Assembly: GCA_030424865.1 (NCBI GenBank)
Contig: JAUHVR010000008.1
Coordinates: 124,001-188,000, forward strand
Origin: Alphaproteobacteria bacterium
GTDB taxonomy: Bacteria > Pseudomonadota > Alphaproteobacteria > Rhodobacterales > Rhodobacteraceae
DNA length: 64,000 nt
Direction: 5' to 3'
Below are positions 17,912 through 25,812 of this stretch, piece after piece. How positions within the stretch are numbered: the first letter of the stretch is position 1; each line of letters begins with the position of its first letter. A model generated the notes under the pieces. The model was not told where the DNA came from and did no database searches. It saw only the letters and a program-made list of their open reading frames with translations. The translations under genes and the position numbers were made by a program.

Positions 17912-18415
17912 TTGATCGTCACGGACCGCCTGACCCTGCGCCGCGCGCGCATGGACGATGTCGACGACATGCATCGCGTGTTTTCGAACCCTGCGGCGAT
18001 GCGCTATTGGTCCAGTCTGCCCCACACAGACCGTGCGCAGACCGCGGCGTTTCTGAGTGAAATGACGCAGGCTTCGCACGACACCAGCGATGACTTTGTC
18101 GTCGAATACCAGGGCCGCGCCATCGGCAAGGCCGGGTGCTGGCGCATGGAAGAGATCGGCTACATCCTGCATCCGGACCATTGGGGACAGGGGTTGGCAA
18201 CAGAAGCGCTGCAAGCAGTGATCCCGCATGCCTTCGAAACCCTGCCGATCGACCGGCTTGTGGCCGACGTAGACCCGCGCAATGTAGCGTCATTGCGTTT
18301 GCTGGACCGGCTGGGGTTTGTCGAAGTCGGGCGAAAGGCGAACACCCTGAAGTTGGGGGATGAATGGTGCGACAGCGTCTATCTCGCCCTGCCTCGGCCG
18401 ATGTCCATGTCGTAA
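17912..18415 (+). CDS. GNAT-family N-acetyltransferase (RimJ/RimL type)
   Basis: A 167-aa acetyltransferase. It opens with LTLRRARMDDVDDMHRVFSNP, has the acetyl-CoA loop HPDHWGQGLATEAL (Q/R-x-x-G-x-G/A) and ends with VDPRNVASLRLLDRLGF. This pattern fits RimJ/RimL-like enzymes that acetylate protein N-termini or small amines. The start is TTG at 17912 with GAGG seven bases upstream; no ATG fits the family N-terminus. The specific substrate is unknown. Confidence 0.85.
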   Translation: MIVTDRLTLRRARMDDVDDMHRVFSNPAAMRYWSSLPHTDRAQTAAFLSEMTQASHDTSDDFVVEYQGRAIGKAGCWRMEEIGYILHPDHWGQGLATEALQAVIPHAFETLPIDRLVADVDPRNVASLRLLDRLGFVEVGRKANTLKLGDEWCDSVYLALPRPMSMS

Positions 18416-18454
18416 TCCATTGCCCCCTCGCCCGGATTGGGCATAGTGGCGGGC

Positions 18455-19570
18455 ATGACTGGACCTCGCTACCCCGCCCTGATCGACGCCCTGCCCTCTA
18501 CCGTGCCCTTTGTCGGCCCCGAAGTGCAGGAACGCGCCCGTGGCGCGGCGTTTGACGCCCGATTGGGTGCCAACGAACTGGTCTTTGGCCCCTCGCCCCG
18601 CGCGATTGCGGCCATGCAGGCCGCCGCTGGTGACATCTGGATGTATGCCGACCCGACAAATTTCGACCTGCGCAACGCGCTGGCCGAGCATCACGGTATC
18701 GCGCCCCAGCACATCATCATCGGCGAAGGCATCGACGGTCTGCTGGGTTATCTCACCCGCCTGCTGGTCGAACCCGGCGATGCGGTTGTGACATCCGAAG
18801 GCGCCTATCCGACCTTCAACTACCACGTCGCGGGCTATGGCGGTGTGCTGCACAAGGTGCCCTACACAGGCGACCACGAGGACCCCGAGGCACTGATGGC
18901 CAAGGCTGCCGAGGTCGATGCCAAGCTGGTCTATCTCGCGAATCCCGACAACCCGATGGGCACCTGGCATGACGCCCAGGCGCTGGAACGCGCCGTAGAC
19001 ACGGTTCCCGACGGTACGGTGCTGATCCTGGACGAAGCCTATATCGAGTTCGCGCCCGACGGCACCGCCCCCCGGATCGACCCGACAGATCCGCGGGTGA
19101 TCCGCTTTCGCACCTTTTCAAAGGGGTATGGCATGGCGGGGGCCCGTGTCGGCTATGGCATCGGGGCCGCGCCGCTGATCCAGGCATTTGACAAGATCCG
19201 CAATCATTTCGGCATGAACCGGGCCGCGCAAGCGGGAGCCTTGGCTGCGCTTTTGGACCAGGACTATCTGGCGCAGGTGCAAGGCCAAGTGGCCGAAGCC
19301 AAGGCTCTGATCGGGCAGATCGCGCAGGACAACGGCCTGACCGCCCTGCCCTCGGCCACCAATTTCGTTGCCATAGACTGTGGCCAGGACGGAGACTTTG
19401 CCCGTCGGGTGCTGGCAGCCCTTGTGGCGGACGGCATCTTTGTGCGCATGCCCTTTGTTGCCCCGCAGGACCGATGCATCCGCATCAGCGCCGGGCGGCC
19501 CGAGGACATGACAGCATTTGCACAGGCCCTGCCCAAAGCGCTGAAATCAGCGCGCGAAACGGGCAGCTAG
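18455..19570 (+). CDS. Class I/II PLP-dependent aminotransferase (HisC-like)
   Basis: A 371-aa fold-type I aminotransferase. LYLANPDNPMGTW and VLILDEAYIEFA hold the PLP-ring Asn and Asp/Tyr. FRTFSKGYGMAGARVGYGIG holds the Schiff-base lysine (SKGYGMAG) and the phosphate-binding Arg, and RISAGRPEDM holds the carboxylate Arg. It resembles histidinol-phosphate aminotransferase relatives, but there are no histidine genes nearby, so it may be a broad aromatic or histidinol-phosphate-type enzyme. The ATG at 18455 matches the family N-terminus. Confidence 0.85.
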   Translation: MTGPRYPALIDALPSTVPFVGPEVQERARGAAFDARLGANELVFGPSPRAIAAMQAAAGDIWMYADPTNFDLRNALAEHHGIAPQHIIIGEGIDGLLGYLTRLLVEPGDAVVTSEGAYPTFNYHVAGYGGVLHKVPYTGDHEDPEALMAKAAEVDAKLVYLANPDNPMGTWHDAQALERAVDTVPDGTVLILDEAYIEFAPDGTAPRIDPTDPRVIRFRTFSKGYGMAGARVGYGIGAAPLIQAFDKIRNHFGMNRAAQAGALAALLDQDYLAQVQGQVAEAKALIGQIAQDNGLTALPSATNFVAIDCGQDGDFARRVLAALVADGIFVRMPFVAPQDRCIRISAGRPEDMTAFAQALPKALKSARETGS

Positions 19571-19666
19571 GCGCAAATCCGCCCTGATCTCGAAAAATTC
19601 ACCTGACAGCCAGTCCGTGTGCGCTATCTTGTCGCACATGATACAGCCGACAGTCAGGAGACATCG

Positions 19667-19849
19667 ATGAACAGCCCCCGGCCCAAGCGCGTCGAGGATT
19701 ATACCAACGCCGCCCTGGTCTCGCTGGGCGTCAACCTGCTTTGGATCTTCATGGCGATCTGGGCGATCGTCGGGTTTTGGGCTGTTGTGCTGGCGGGTCT
19801 GGTCCTGAACCGCCTGATCACCTGGCTGCAAGCGCGGCGCGAGGCCTAG
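19667..19849 (+). CDS. Small membrane protein (60 aa)
   Basis: A short basic N-terminus (MNSPRPKRVEDY) is followed by two closely spaced hydrophobic stretches, VSLGVNLLWIFMAIWAIVGFWAVV and LAGLVLNRL, and a basic tail. CAGGAG lies six bases before the ATG. Its stop overlaps the convergent aminotransferase stop by 4 bp. I do not recognise a function. Confidence 0.65.
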   Translation: MNSPRPKRVEDYTNAALVSLGVNLLWIFMAIWAIVGFWAVVLAGLVLNRLITWLQARREA

Positions 19850-21042
19850 CCCCGCGCGATCACCTGCGCCGCAGCCGCAACACCACCGGTGCGATGTGGC
19901 GCGCCGATGGCGGTCAATCCAGCCTCTACAGTGCCCAAAAGCGCCATGATCATCTGACCGTTCACATGCCCCATGTGGCCAAAGCGGAAAAAACCACGTC
20001 CATCGGGATCTTCGGGTTCCGACATGCCAAGGCCAATCCCCAACGTCAGACCCGCTTCGGTCTCACACCAGCGTCTCAGGTCTGCGCCATAGGGCAGACC
20101 GATCCGCATCGAAGTGACCGCATGACTGCGGTGCGCGCGGTCGGCGACATTCAACGTCAGGGGCCCATCCTGGCCCCAGTGTTCGACCGCCGTCCAAACG
20201 GCCCGCGCCAGGGTCGCGTGACGGGCCCAGATCGCCTCGAGCCCCTCGTCCTTGATCATGTCCAGAGCCACCCGCAGGCCATAGAGGTGATGCGTCGGCG
20301 CGGTGCCGGTAAAGAACTGGTACAGATAGTCGGCCTTGCTGCGCTTTTCCCAATCCCAGTACCAGCTGACCCGCTCCATCCCGCTGCGGACCTGCGCCGC
20401 GCGGTCGTTGAAAAAGACAAAGGACATGCCCGCCGGCACCATCAGGCCCTTCTGGCACCCGGTCACCATGATGTCGGCCCCCCAGGCATCCATCTCGAAC
20501 CGGTCGCAGCCCAGCGAGGCGATGCAGTCCACCATCAGAAGCGCGGGGTGATCCAGAGCGTCCAGCACCTGCCGCACCGGCGCGATCTCGGACCGGATCG
20601 AGCTTGAGGTATCGACATGCACCACCATAACCGCCTTGATCCGCTTGTCCGTATCCGCGCGCAGACGGTCGGCGAGCCGTTCTGGATCAACCGGGGTCTT
20701 GATGCCGAACTCCAGCACCTCGACCTCGACACCCTGCCCCGCCGCCGTCTCACCCCAGCCGTGGGCAAAGCGCCCGGTCGAGGCGACCAGCACCAGGTCC
20801 CCCGGCGCGAGGACGTTGGCCACCGCTGCCTCCCACGCGGCATGGCCGTTGCCGATGTACATGGCCACATGACCGTCGGTCTGCGCCACATGTTTGAGAT
20901 CCGGAACAACGCTGTGGGTCAGCTCGAGCAATTCGCCTTCGTAGATGTTGGGCGAGGAGCGGTGCATCGCCTGAAGCACCCGTTCAGGAATGACCGAAGG
21001 GCCGGGAATGGCCAAATAGCTGCGGCCCGAGGCGAGGGACAT
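19846..21042 (-). CDS. Class V PLP-dependent aminotransferase (alanine/serine-glyoxylate type)
   Basis: A 398-aa fold-type I enzyme. It opens YLAIPGPSVIPERVLQAM, has GNGHAAWEAAVANVLAPGD, VVHVDTSSSI, MVDCIASLG (PLP Asp) and the lysine motif VTGCQKGLMVPAGM. These match alanine-glyoxylate / serine-glyoxylate / pyridoxamine-pyruvate relatives. The ATG at 21042 has GGAG eight bases upstream. It probably handles glyoxylate-linked transamination; the exact donor cannot be told. Confidence 0.85.
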   Translation of the reverse strand: MSLASGRSYLAIPGPSVIPERVLQAMHRSSPNIYEGELLELTHSVVPDLKHVAQTDGHVAMYIGNGHAAWEAAVANVLAPGDLVLVASTGRFAHGWGETAAGQGVEVEVLEFGIKTPVDPERLADRLRADTDKRIKAVMVVHVDTSSSIRSEIAPVRQVLDALDHPALLMVDCIASLGCDRFEMDAWGADIMVTGCQKGLMVPAGMSFVFFNDRAAQVRSGMERVSWYWDWEKRSKADYLYQFFTGTAPTHHLYGLRVALDMIKDEGLEAIWARHATLARAVWTAVEHWGQDGPLTLNVADRAHRSHAVTSMRIGLPYGADLRRWCETEAGLTLGIGLGMSEPEDPDGRGFFRFGHMGHVNGQMIMALLGTVEAGLTAIGAPHRTGGVAAAAQVIARG

Positions 21043-21184
21043 GAGGGAACTCCGTGACTGGAAAGTGCGGCGCTCAGGCCGTTGCGCCCGACACTAGCGG
21101 GCCAAGACGCGCCGTCAATGACCCGTCGCGCTTGCCAGTGCCCCTTGCAGCCTCTAAACCCCCGGCAAACGCGAAAGGCGCAGG

Positions 21185-21892
21185 ATGCTGGCGAATTTTT
21201 GGACAAAGGTGACCGATGCAGAACGCCGGTTTAGGCGGTCGTTTGGTCATTCGATCGATACGCCGAGGGATCGGTTCTGGGCGAAGGTGCACTATCACGT
21301 CTTCGACCACGCCTTTTTGCGTATTCTCTGGACCAATTTCGACGAGGTCGCGCCCGGCGTCTATCGGTCGAACCTGCCGACCCGCGGACGCTTCCGGCGC
21401 TATGCCGAGATGGGCATCAAGACCGTCATCAACCTGCGCGGTGAAGAAATCTATGCCAACTACCTCTTCGAAAAAGAGGATTGCGCGGATTTCGGCCTGA
21501 CACTTGTGAATGCCAAGCTTTGGGCCCGCCGTGCGCCCGATGCCGAGGCGCTGCTTCATGTCATCGATGTGATGCGCACCGTCGAGCGACCCTTCATGTT
21601 CCACTGCAAATCCGGTGCCGACCGCGCGGGTCTGTGCGCCGCCACCTACCTGATGGTCTTCGAAGATCAGCCGGTTGAGGTGGCCGCCAAGCAGCTGAGT
21701 TTTCGCTACATCCACCTGAAGTCGACCAAGACCGGCATCCTGGACTACCTGCTCGAAGTCTATGCCGCCCGTTTGCAGGCCGCAGAGCACATCCGGTTTG
21801 AAGAGTGGATCGCGACGGAATACGACCGTGATGCGGTTCAGGCCGGATTTGACCAGCGCATTCCGGCCGCAAAGCTTCTGGCCGCTGCGTGA
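21185..21892 (+). CDS. Dual-specificity/tyrosine phosphatase-like protein
   Basis: A 235-aa protein with the cysteine-phosphatase signature HCKSGADRAG (HCx5R) in the middle, preceded by a conserved GVYRSNLPTRGRFRRYAEMGIKTVINLRGE segment typical of bacterial DSP-like proteins. The short basic, aromatic N-terminus is not a signal peptide. Its stop overlaps the GTG start of the MsbA-like transporter (GTGA), so they are coupled. That hints at a role with envelope lipid or polysaccharide (inference). Confidence 0.83.
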   Translation: MLANFWTKVTDAERRFRRSFGHSIDTPRDRFWAKVHYHVFDHAFLRILWTNFDEVAPGVYRSNLPTRGRFRRYAEMGIKTVINLRGEEIYANYLFEKEDCADFGLTLVNAKLWARRAPDAEALLHVIDVMRTVERPFMFHCKSGADRAGLCAATYLMVFEDQPVEVAAKQLSFRYIHLKSTKTGILDYLLEVYAARLQAAEHIRFEEWIATEYDRDAVQAGFDQRIPAAKLLAAA

Positions 21893-23673
21893 CACAGACG
21901 GACGACGCCCCGGCCAAGGTGGACCCCGCCCACGCGCGGCGACTGCTGCGCTGGATCTGGCGGGGATACCTGCATCGCCATGCCGGGACATTGGTCATCG
22001 CCCTGCTGTTCATGGCGGTCGAAGGCGGCATGTTCGGCGCGCTAAGCTACATGATGAAACCGCTTTTCGACCGGGTCTTTCTGGCGGGCAACATGGATGC
22101 TCTGGTCTGGGTGGGCGTTTTGGTCTTTGCAATATTCTGCGTTCGCGCCCTGTCCGGCGTGGCGCAAAAGGTGCTGTTGACCCGGATTTCCCAGAAAACC
22201 ATCGCTGACATCCGCACCGACATGCTGGACCACCTGATGACGCTGGACGCCAGCTTTCACCAGACGCACCCTCCGGGGCACCTGATGCAGAGGGTCGAGA
22301 ACGATGTCGACAGCGTTGATCGTGTCTGGCGTTTGATCCTGACCGGTGCTGGCCGGGATCTGATTGCCCTGATCTCACTCTTGACCGTCGCTTTGGTGGT
22401 GGATTGGCAATGGACCCTGGTCGCGATGGCGGGCATCCCTGTTCTGATTGCCCCGACAGCCCTGTTGCAGCGCTATGTCCGGCGACAGGCGCGGCGCGTG
22501 CGCGAAGTTTCGGCGCATCTCTACACCCGCCTGAACGAGGTCTTTCACGGCATCATTCCGATCAAGCTGAACGCCATGGAGGACTATCAGTCCGAACGCT
22601 ATCGCGCCCTGACCCGCACCCGGGTCAACAACGAGGTGCGCACCAGCCTGGGCGAGGCCTCGTTCCCCGGACTGATCGACGTGATGTCGGGCGTGGGCTT
22701 CATGCTGGTGCTCTTCTACGGCGGTGGTGAGATCATCACCGGAGAGAAAACGGTGGGCGACTTCATGGCCTTTTTCACCGCCATCGCCCTGACCTTTGAA
22801 CCCCTGCGCCGACTGGGCGCCGTCAGCGGCGCCTGGGAAGTGGCCGCCGCCGGGCTGGAGCGTATCCGGGCGCTGCTGGACGAACGATCCGAGCTGACCG
22901 ACCCCGAAGACCCCATGCCCGCCCCCAGTGGCGTGCCGGACATCGTGCTGGACGATGTTCATCTGGCCTATGGCGACCTGCCCGTGCTGCAAGGCGCAAG
23001 CTTTGTCGCCGAGGCGGGCAAGACCACGGCGCTGGTCGGGGCCTCGGGCGCAGGCAAATCGACCATTTTCAACGTGCTGACACGGCTTGTCGACCCGGCC
23101 GAGGGCACGGCCACCATCGGCGGCATCCCGGTCTCGGCCATGCGTCTGGCCGATCTGCGCGGGATGTTCTCGGTCGTCAGCCAAGAGGCCCTGCTGTTTG
23201 ACGAAACGCTGCGTGACAACATTCTGCTGGGGCAGGACAACATTGCAGAGGCCCGCCTGACCCGGGCGCTGGATGCCGCCCATGTGTCGGACTTCCTGCC
23301 GCGCCTGCCTGCTGCCCTGGACAGCCCCGCCGGGCCGCGGGGCACCAACCTGTCAGGCGGTCAAAGGCAGCGTGTCGCCATCGCCCGAGCCCTGCTGCGG
23401 GATACGCCGATCCTGTTGCTGGACGAGGCGACGTCGGCACTGGATGCGCAGTCCGAAGCGATTGTGCAAAAGGCGCTGGACACCCTGTCGGAAGGCAGAA
23501 CCACGCTGGTCATCGCCCACCGCCTGTCCACCGTGCGAAATGCCGACAAGATTGTCGTGATGGACAAGGGCAAGGTGATCGACCAGGGCACGCATGCCGA
23601 GTTGATCGCGCGCGGCGGGACCTATGCCGATCTCTACCGGCTTCAGTTCGAAGACGGCCCCGACCGCGCATAG
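21889..23673 (+). CDS. MsbA-like ABC exporter (fused membrane and ATPase domains)
   Basis: A 594-aa type IV ABC exporter. Six membrane segments cover about residues 25-310. The nucleotide-binding domain follows, with Walker A GASGAGKST, signature LSGGQRQR, Walker B ILLLDEATSALD and the H-loop IAHRLST. It resembles lipid A or phospholipid flippases of the MsbA group; many close relatives have other lipid or peptide substrates. The GTG start overlaps the phosphatase stop. Its last 31 bp overlap the convergent glycosyltransferase gene. Confidence 0.88.
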   Translation: MTQTDDAPAKVDPAHARRLLRWIWRGYLHRHAGTLVIALLFMAVEGGMFGALSYMMKPLFDRVFLAGNMDALVWVGVLVFAIFCVRALSGVAQKVLLTRISQKTIADIRTDMLDHLMTLDASFHQTHPPGHLMQRVENDVDSVDRVWRLILTGAGRDLIALISLLTVALVVDWQWTLVAMAGIPVLIAPTALLQRYVRRQARRVREVSAHLYTRLNEVFHGIIPIKLNAMEDYQSERYRALTRTRVNNEVRTSLGEASFPGLIDVMSGVGFMLVLFYGGGEIITGEKTVGDFMAFFTAIALTFEPLRRLGAVSGAWEVAAAGLERIRALLDERSELTDPEDPMPAPSGVPDIVLDDVHLAYGDLPVLQGASFVAEAGKTTALVGASGAGKSTIFNVLTRLVDPAEGTATIGGIPVSAMRLADLRGMFSVVSQEALLFDETLRDNILLGQDNIAEARLTRALDAAHVSDFLPRLPAALDSPAGPRGTNLSGGQRQRVAIARALLRDTPILLLDEATSALDAQSEAIVQKALDTLSEGRTTLVIAHRLSTVRNADKIVVMDKGKVIDQGTHAELIARGGTYADLYRLQFEDGPDRA

Positions 23674-24338
23674 GCACGCGCCAGCCTTTCGGGCGAGGCC
23701 CCCAGCCGGTACCTCAGCAACAAAAGCAGATTGCGCGTACCGCGCCGGACCCACCCGTCCCGCGCGTAGCGATCCGCCGAGGTCGAGGCCTGCACCGGCA
23801 ACTGCTGCAAGCGCCGGCGCAAGGCGCGCGACAGGGCGACATCCTCCATCAGGGGCACGTCGGGGTAGCCCCCGGCCCCCTCGTAGTCCCGACGATGGAC
23901 CAACAGGCCCTGATCGCCGTAGGGCAGCTTGAACACCTGTGACCGCAGGTTGGCCCAGCCCGCAACAAGGGTCGGGGCCAGACCGCTTGCCCGGAACCGC
24001 AGCCGGAAATGATAGGCGGCCGAGGTCTCCATCGCCTCTCGCACCGGTCCGGACCACCCACGTTCAAGCCGGGTGTCCGCATGCAGAAACAGATACCATT
24101 CACACCGGGCGACCTCGGCCCCCCGCCGCAATTGCCCCCCGCGCGATGCGGGTCCCTCGATCCAGACCGCGCCAGCGTCATCGGCAATCGCGCGCGTGTG
24201 ATCGGCGGAACCCCCATCGCTGATGATCAATTCACCGATCAGGCCTGCCTCGACACCTTCGATCAGCGCCGTCAGGGTTGCAGGCAATTCGGATGCGGCG
24301 TTGAGTGTCGGTACGATGACAGATATCGGGGCGCGCAT
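23643..24338 (-). CDS. Family 2 glycosyltransferase (TIGR04283-like)
   Basis: A 231-aa GT-A glycosyltransferase. It opens ISVIVPTLNAASELPATLTAL, has IISDGGSADHTRAIA and LFLHADTRLERGW (the HADT in place of the usual DxD), then GDQGLLVHRRDYEGAGGYPDVPLMEDVAL. This pattern fits the short TIGR04283 subfamily, some of which are linked to arsenosugar biosynthesis; no arsenic genes are nearby, so that role is not supported here. It overlaps the MsbA-like gene end by 31 bp in antisense. Confidence 0.83.
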   Translation of the reverse strand: MRAPISVIVPTLNAASELPATLTALIEGVEAGLIGELIISDGGSADHTRAIADDAGAVWIEGPASRGGQLRRGAEVARCEWYLFLHADTRLERGWSGPVREAMETSAAYHFRLRFRASGLAPTLVAGWANLRSQVFKLPYGDQGLLVHRRDYEGAGGYPDVPLMEDVALSRALRRRLQQLPVQASTSADRYARDGWVRRGTRNLLLLLRYRLGASPERLARAYARSGPSSN

Positions 24339-24406
24339 GATCTTGGTTCCTGTTGAACGTCGTTCGGAAGTTTATATTTGAATGCCATCGAAGGTTGGAG
24401 CGCGAA

Positions 24407-25159
24407 ATGACCGGTACACGCCGTAAACTACTTAGGGTCCGCGGGGACGAGGCCAAGGACTTCCTGCAGGGGCTTGTCACCAATGACGTTGCCGGTTTGG
24501 ACGAGGGGCTGGTCTATACCGCGCTTTTGACACCGCAGGGAAAACTGATTGCCGATTTCTTTCTCGTTCCATCGGATGATGGAATCTTGATCGATGTCGA
24601 TGAATCTTTGGCCGAAACCCTGCTTCAGCGTCTGAGCATATACAAACTTCGCGCAAAAATTGAGCTGGAAAAGACCGATTTAACAGTGTCTTGCGGCATT
24701 GATGCGATGCCACAAACTGCCTTTTTTGACCCCAGACATCCGTCATTGGGATGGCGTGACTACAGCGGGGCTCCGGCGCAGAATAGCGTCAACTGGGCAG
24801 AACTTCACGTAGCCGCCTGCATCCCGCAATCGGGCATCGAACTGACTCCCGACACCTACATTCTGGAGGCCGGGTTCGAGCGGCTGAACGGGGTCGACTT
24901 TCGCAAGGGGTGCTATGTCGGGCAAGAGGTCACTGCGCGCATGAAACACAAGACAGAGTTGCGCAAGGGACTTGTGACCGTAGATATTGTGGGCGAAGCC
25001 GCGCCGGGAACGGCGATCGAGGCTGATGGAAAGCCCGTTGGAACGCTGTATTCCCAGGCTGGAACCAAGGCGATGGCCTACCTGAGATTCGACCGCGCCA
25101 GCCTGTATATGCAGGCAGATTCGGCGCGTGTCAGCTGGTCAAAATCCGACGCGACTTAG
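24407..25159 (+). CDS. ygfZ: Folate-binding Fe-S cluster maintenance protein YgfZ
   Basis: A 250-aa YgfZ/GcvT-fold protein. The family motif KGCYVGQEV is intact, including the conserved cysteine, and FLQGLVTNDV near the start is typical. It helps assemble or repair Fe-S clusters with tetrahydrofolate. The ATG at 24407 has TTGGAG eight bases upstream; a longer start is less like the family. Confidence 0.9.
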   Translation: MTGTRRKLLRVRGDEAKDFLQGLVTNDVAGLDEGLVYTALLTPQGKLIADFFLVPSDDGILIDVDESLAETLLQRLSIYKLRAKIELEKTDLTVSCGIDAMPQTAFFDPRHPSLGWRDYSGAPAQNSVNWAELHVAACIPQSGIELTPDTYILEAGFERLNGVDFRKGCYVGQEVTARMKHKTELRKGLVTVDIVGEAAPGTAIEADGKPVGTLYSQAGTKAMAYLRFDRASLYMQADSARVSWSKSDAT

Positions 25160-25496
25160 CGCCAAACCAAAGGTGACGTTAACGTAACGTCAACGCAACC
25201 CAGCGACGAAAATGTGGCAAGAACTGGGCGCAGGTCAACTCTGGATTGTTTTGATCAAATTTGATGCACTTCGAAAATATTGCGAAATTGGAAACGGTTT
25301 CGGGATAGCGGTCTGATTGTTGACCTGTCCGAGTCTTACTTGAGGACCCTGCGGCGACATTCGCCCCGCTTCCCCAAGAATTGTCCCAAATCCCGGGACA
25401 AAAGAGGCGTTTTTGAGCCGAGTCGAAATTACATCTAGGTCCCGCCTCACATTCCTCCCAATCGACTGTCACAAAAGCATCATGTTTTGACGAGTG

Positions 25497-25524
25497 TCGA
25501 TGCGGGAGGACCGGCCCGCATCGA
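25497..25524 (+). promoter_or_regulatory. Hairpin overlapping a ribosome-binding site
   Basis: A perfect 10-bp stem, TCGATGCGGG (25497-25506) with CCCGCATCGA (25515-25524), and an 8-nt loop. The 3' arm includes the first two bases of GAGG (25523-25526), the only good ribosome site for the small ORF at 25533. The stem would mask it in the RNA. There is no T-run, so it is not an intrinsic terminator. Confidence 0.5.
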
Positions 25525-25532
25525 GGTGAAGA

Positions 25533-25715
25533 GTGCAAGAATCAACGCCGCGCAGAGTGCTGCTGGTGTTCAGGATGTTGGTACGAGTGACTGGGACTGT
25601 TTGGAACCCAAATGTATCAGAGAGTATGAGTGTAGCAGAGTATCTGCGTGGCGATGATAGTAACAACATCCTGAACAACTTCTTCTCCGGGGAAATGGCC
25701 TCGGTTGAGACATAA
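25533..25715 (+). CDS. Possible 60-aa leader peptide or small protein
   Basis: A GTG-started frame with GAGG six bases upstream. It encodes 60 residues ending in a GDDSNNILNNFFSGE segment that loosely resembles an RTX nonapeptide. It has no recognisable family, and GTG start plus short length make it doubtful. It lies 97 bp before the RTX gene in a different frame. It might be a leader peptide, a decayed end of an RTX-like gene, or chance. Confidence 0.25.
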   Translation: MQESTPRRVLLVFRMLVRVTGTVWNPNVSESMSVAEYLRGDDSNNILNNFFSGEMASVET

Positions 25716-25812
25716 TTAAGCGAAAAATTGAACAAAAACAGCTGCGATAAGCGCTTTCGCTTGGTGCGATCTTTCCACCAGGCTCACGTGGTGCGAGTTC
25801 GGAGACAGCTTG

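Larger units (their letters stand above)
25160..25812. other. 653-bp largely non-coding region upstream of the RTX gene
   Basis: AT-richer than its surroundings. It holds a 7-5-7 inverted repeat TGACGTT-AACGT-AACGTCA at 25174-25192 just after ygfZ, an RNA hairpin at 25497-25524, a possible small ORF at 25533-25715, and about 95 bp before the RTX start. No convincing consensus promoter could be fixed by eye. Its size suggests a regulated leader for the RTX gene. Confidence 0.6.
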
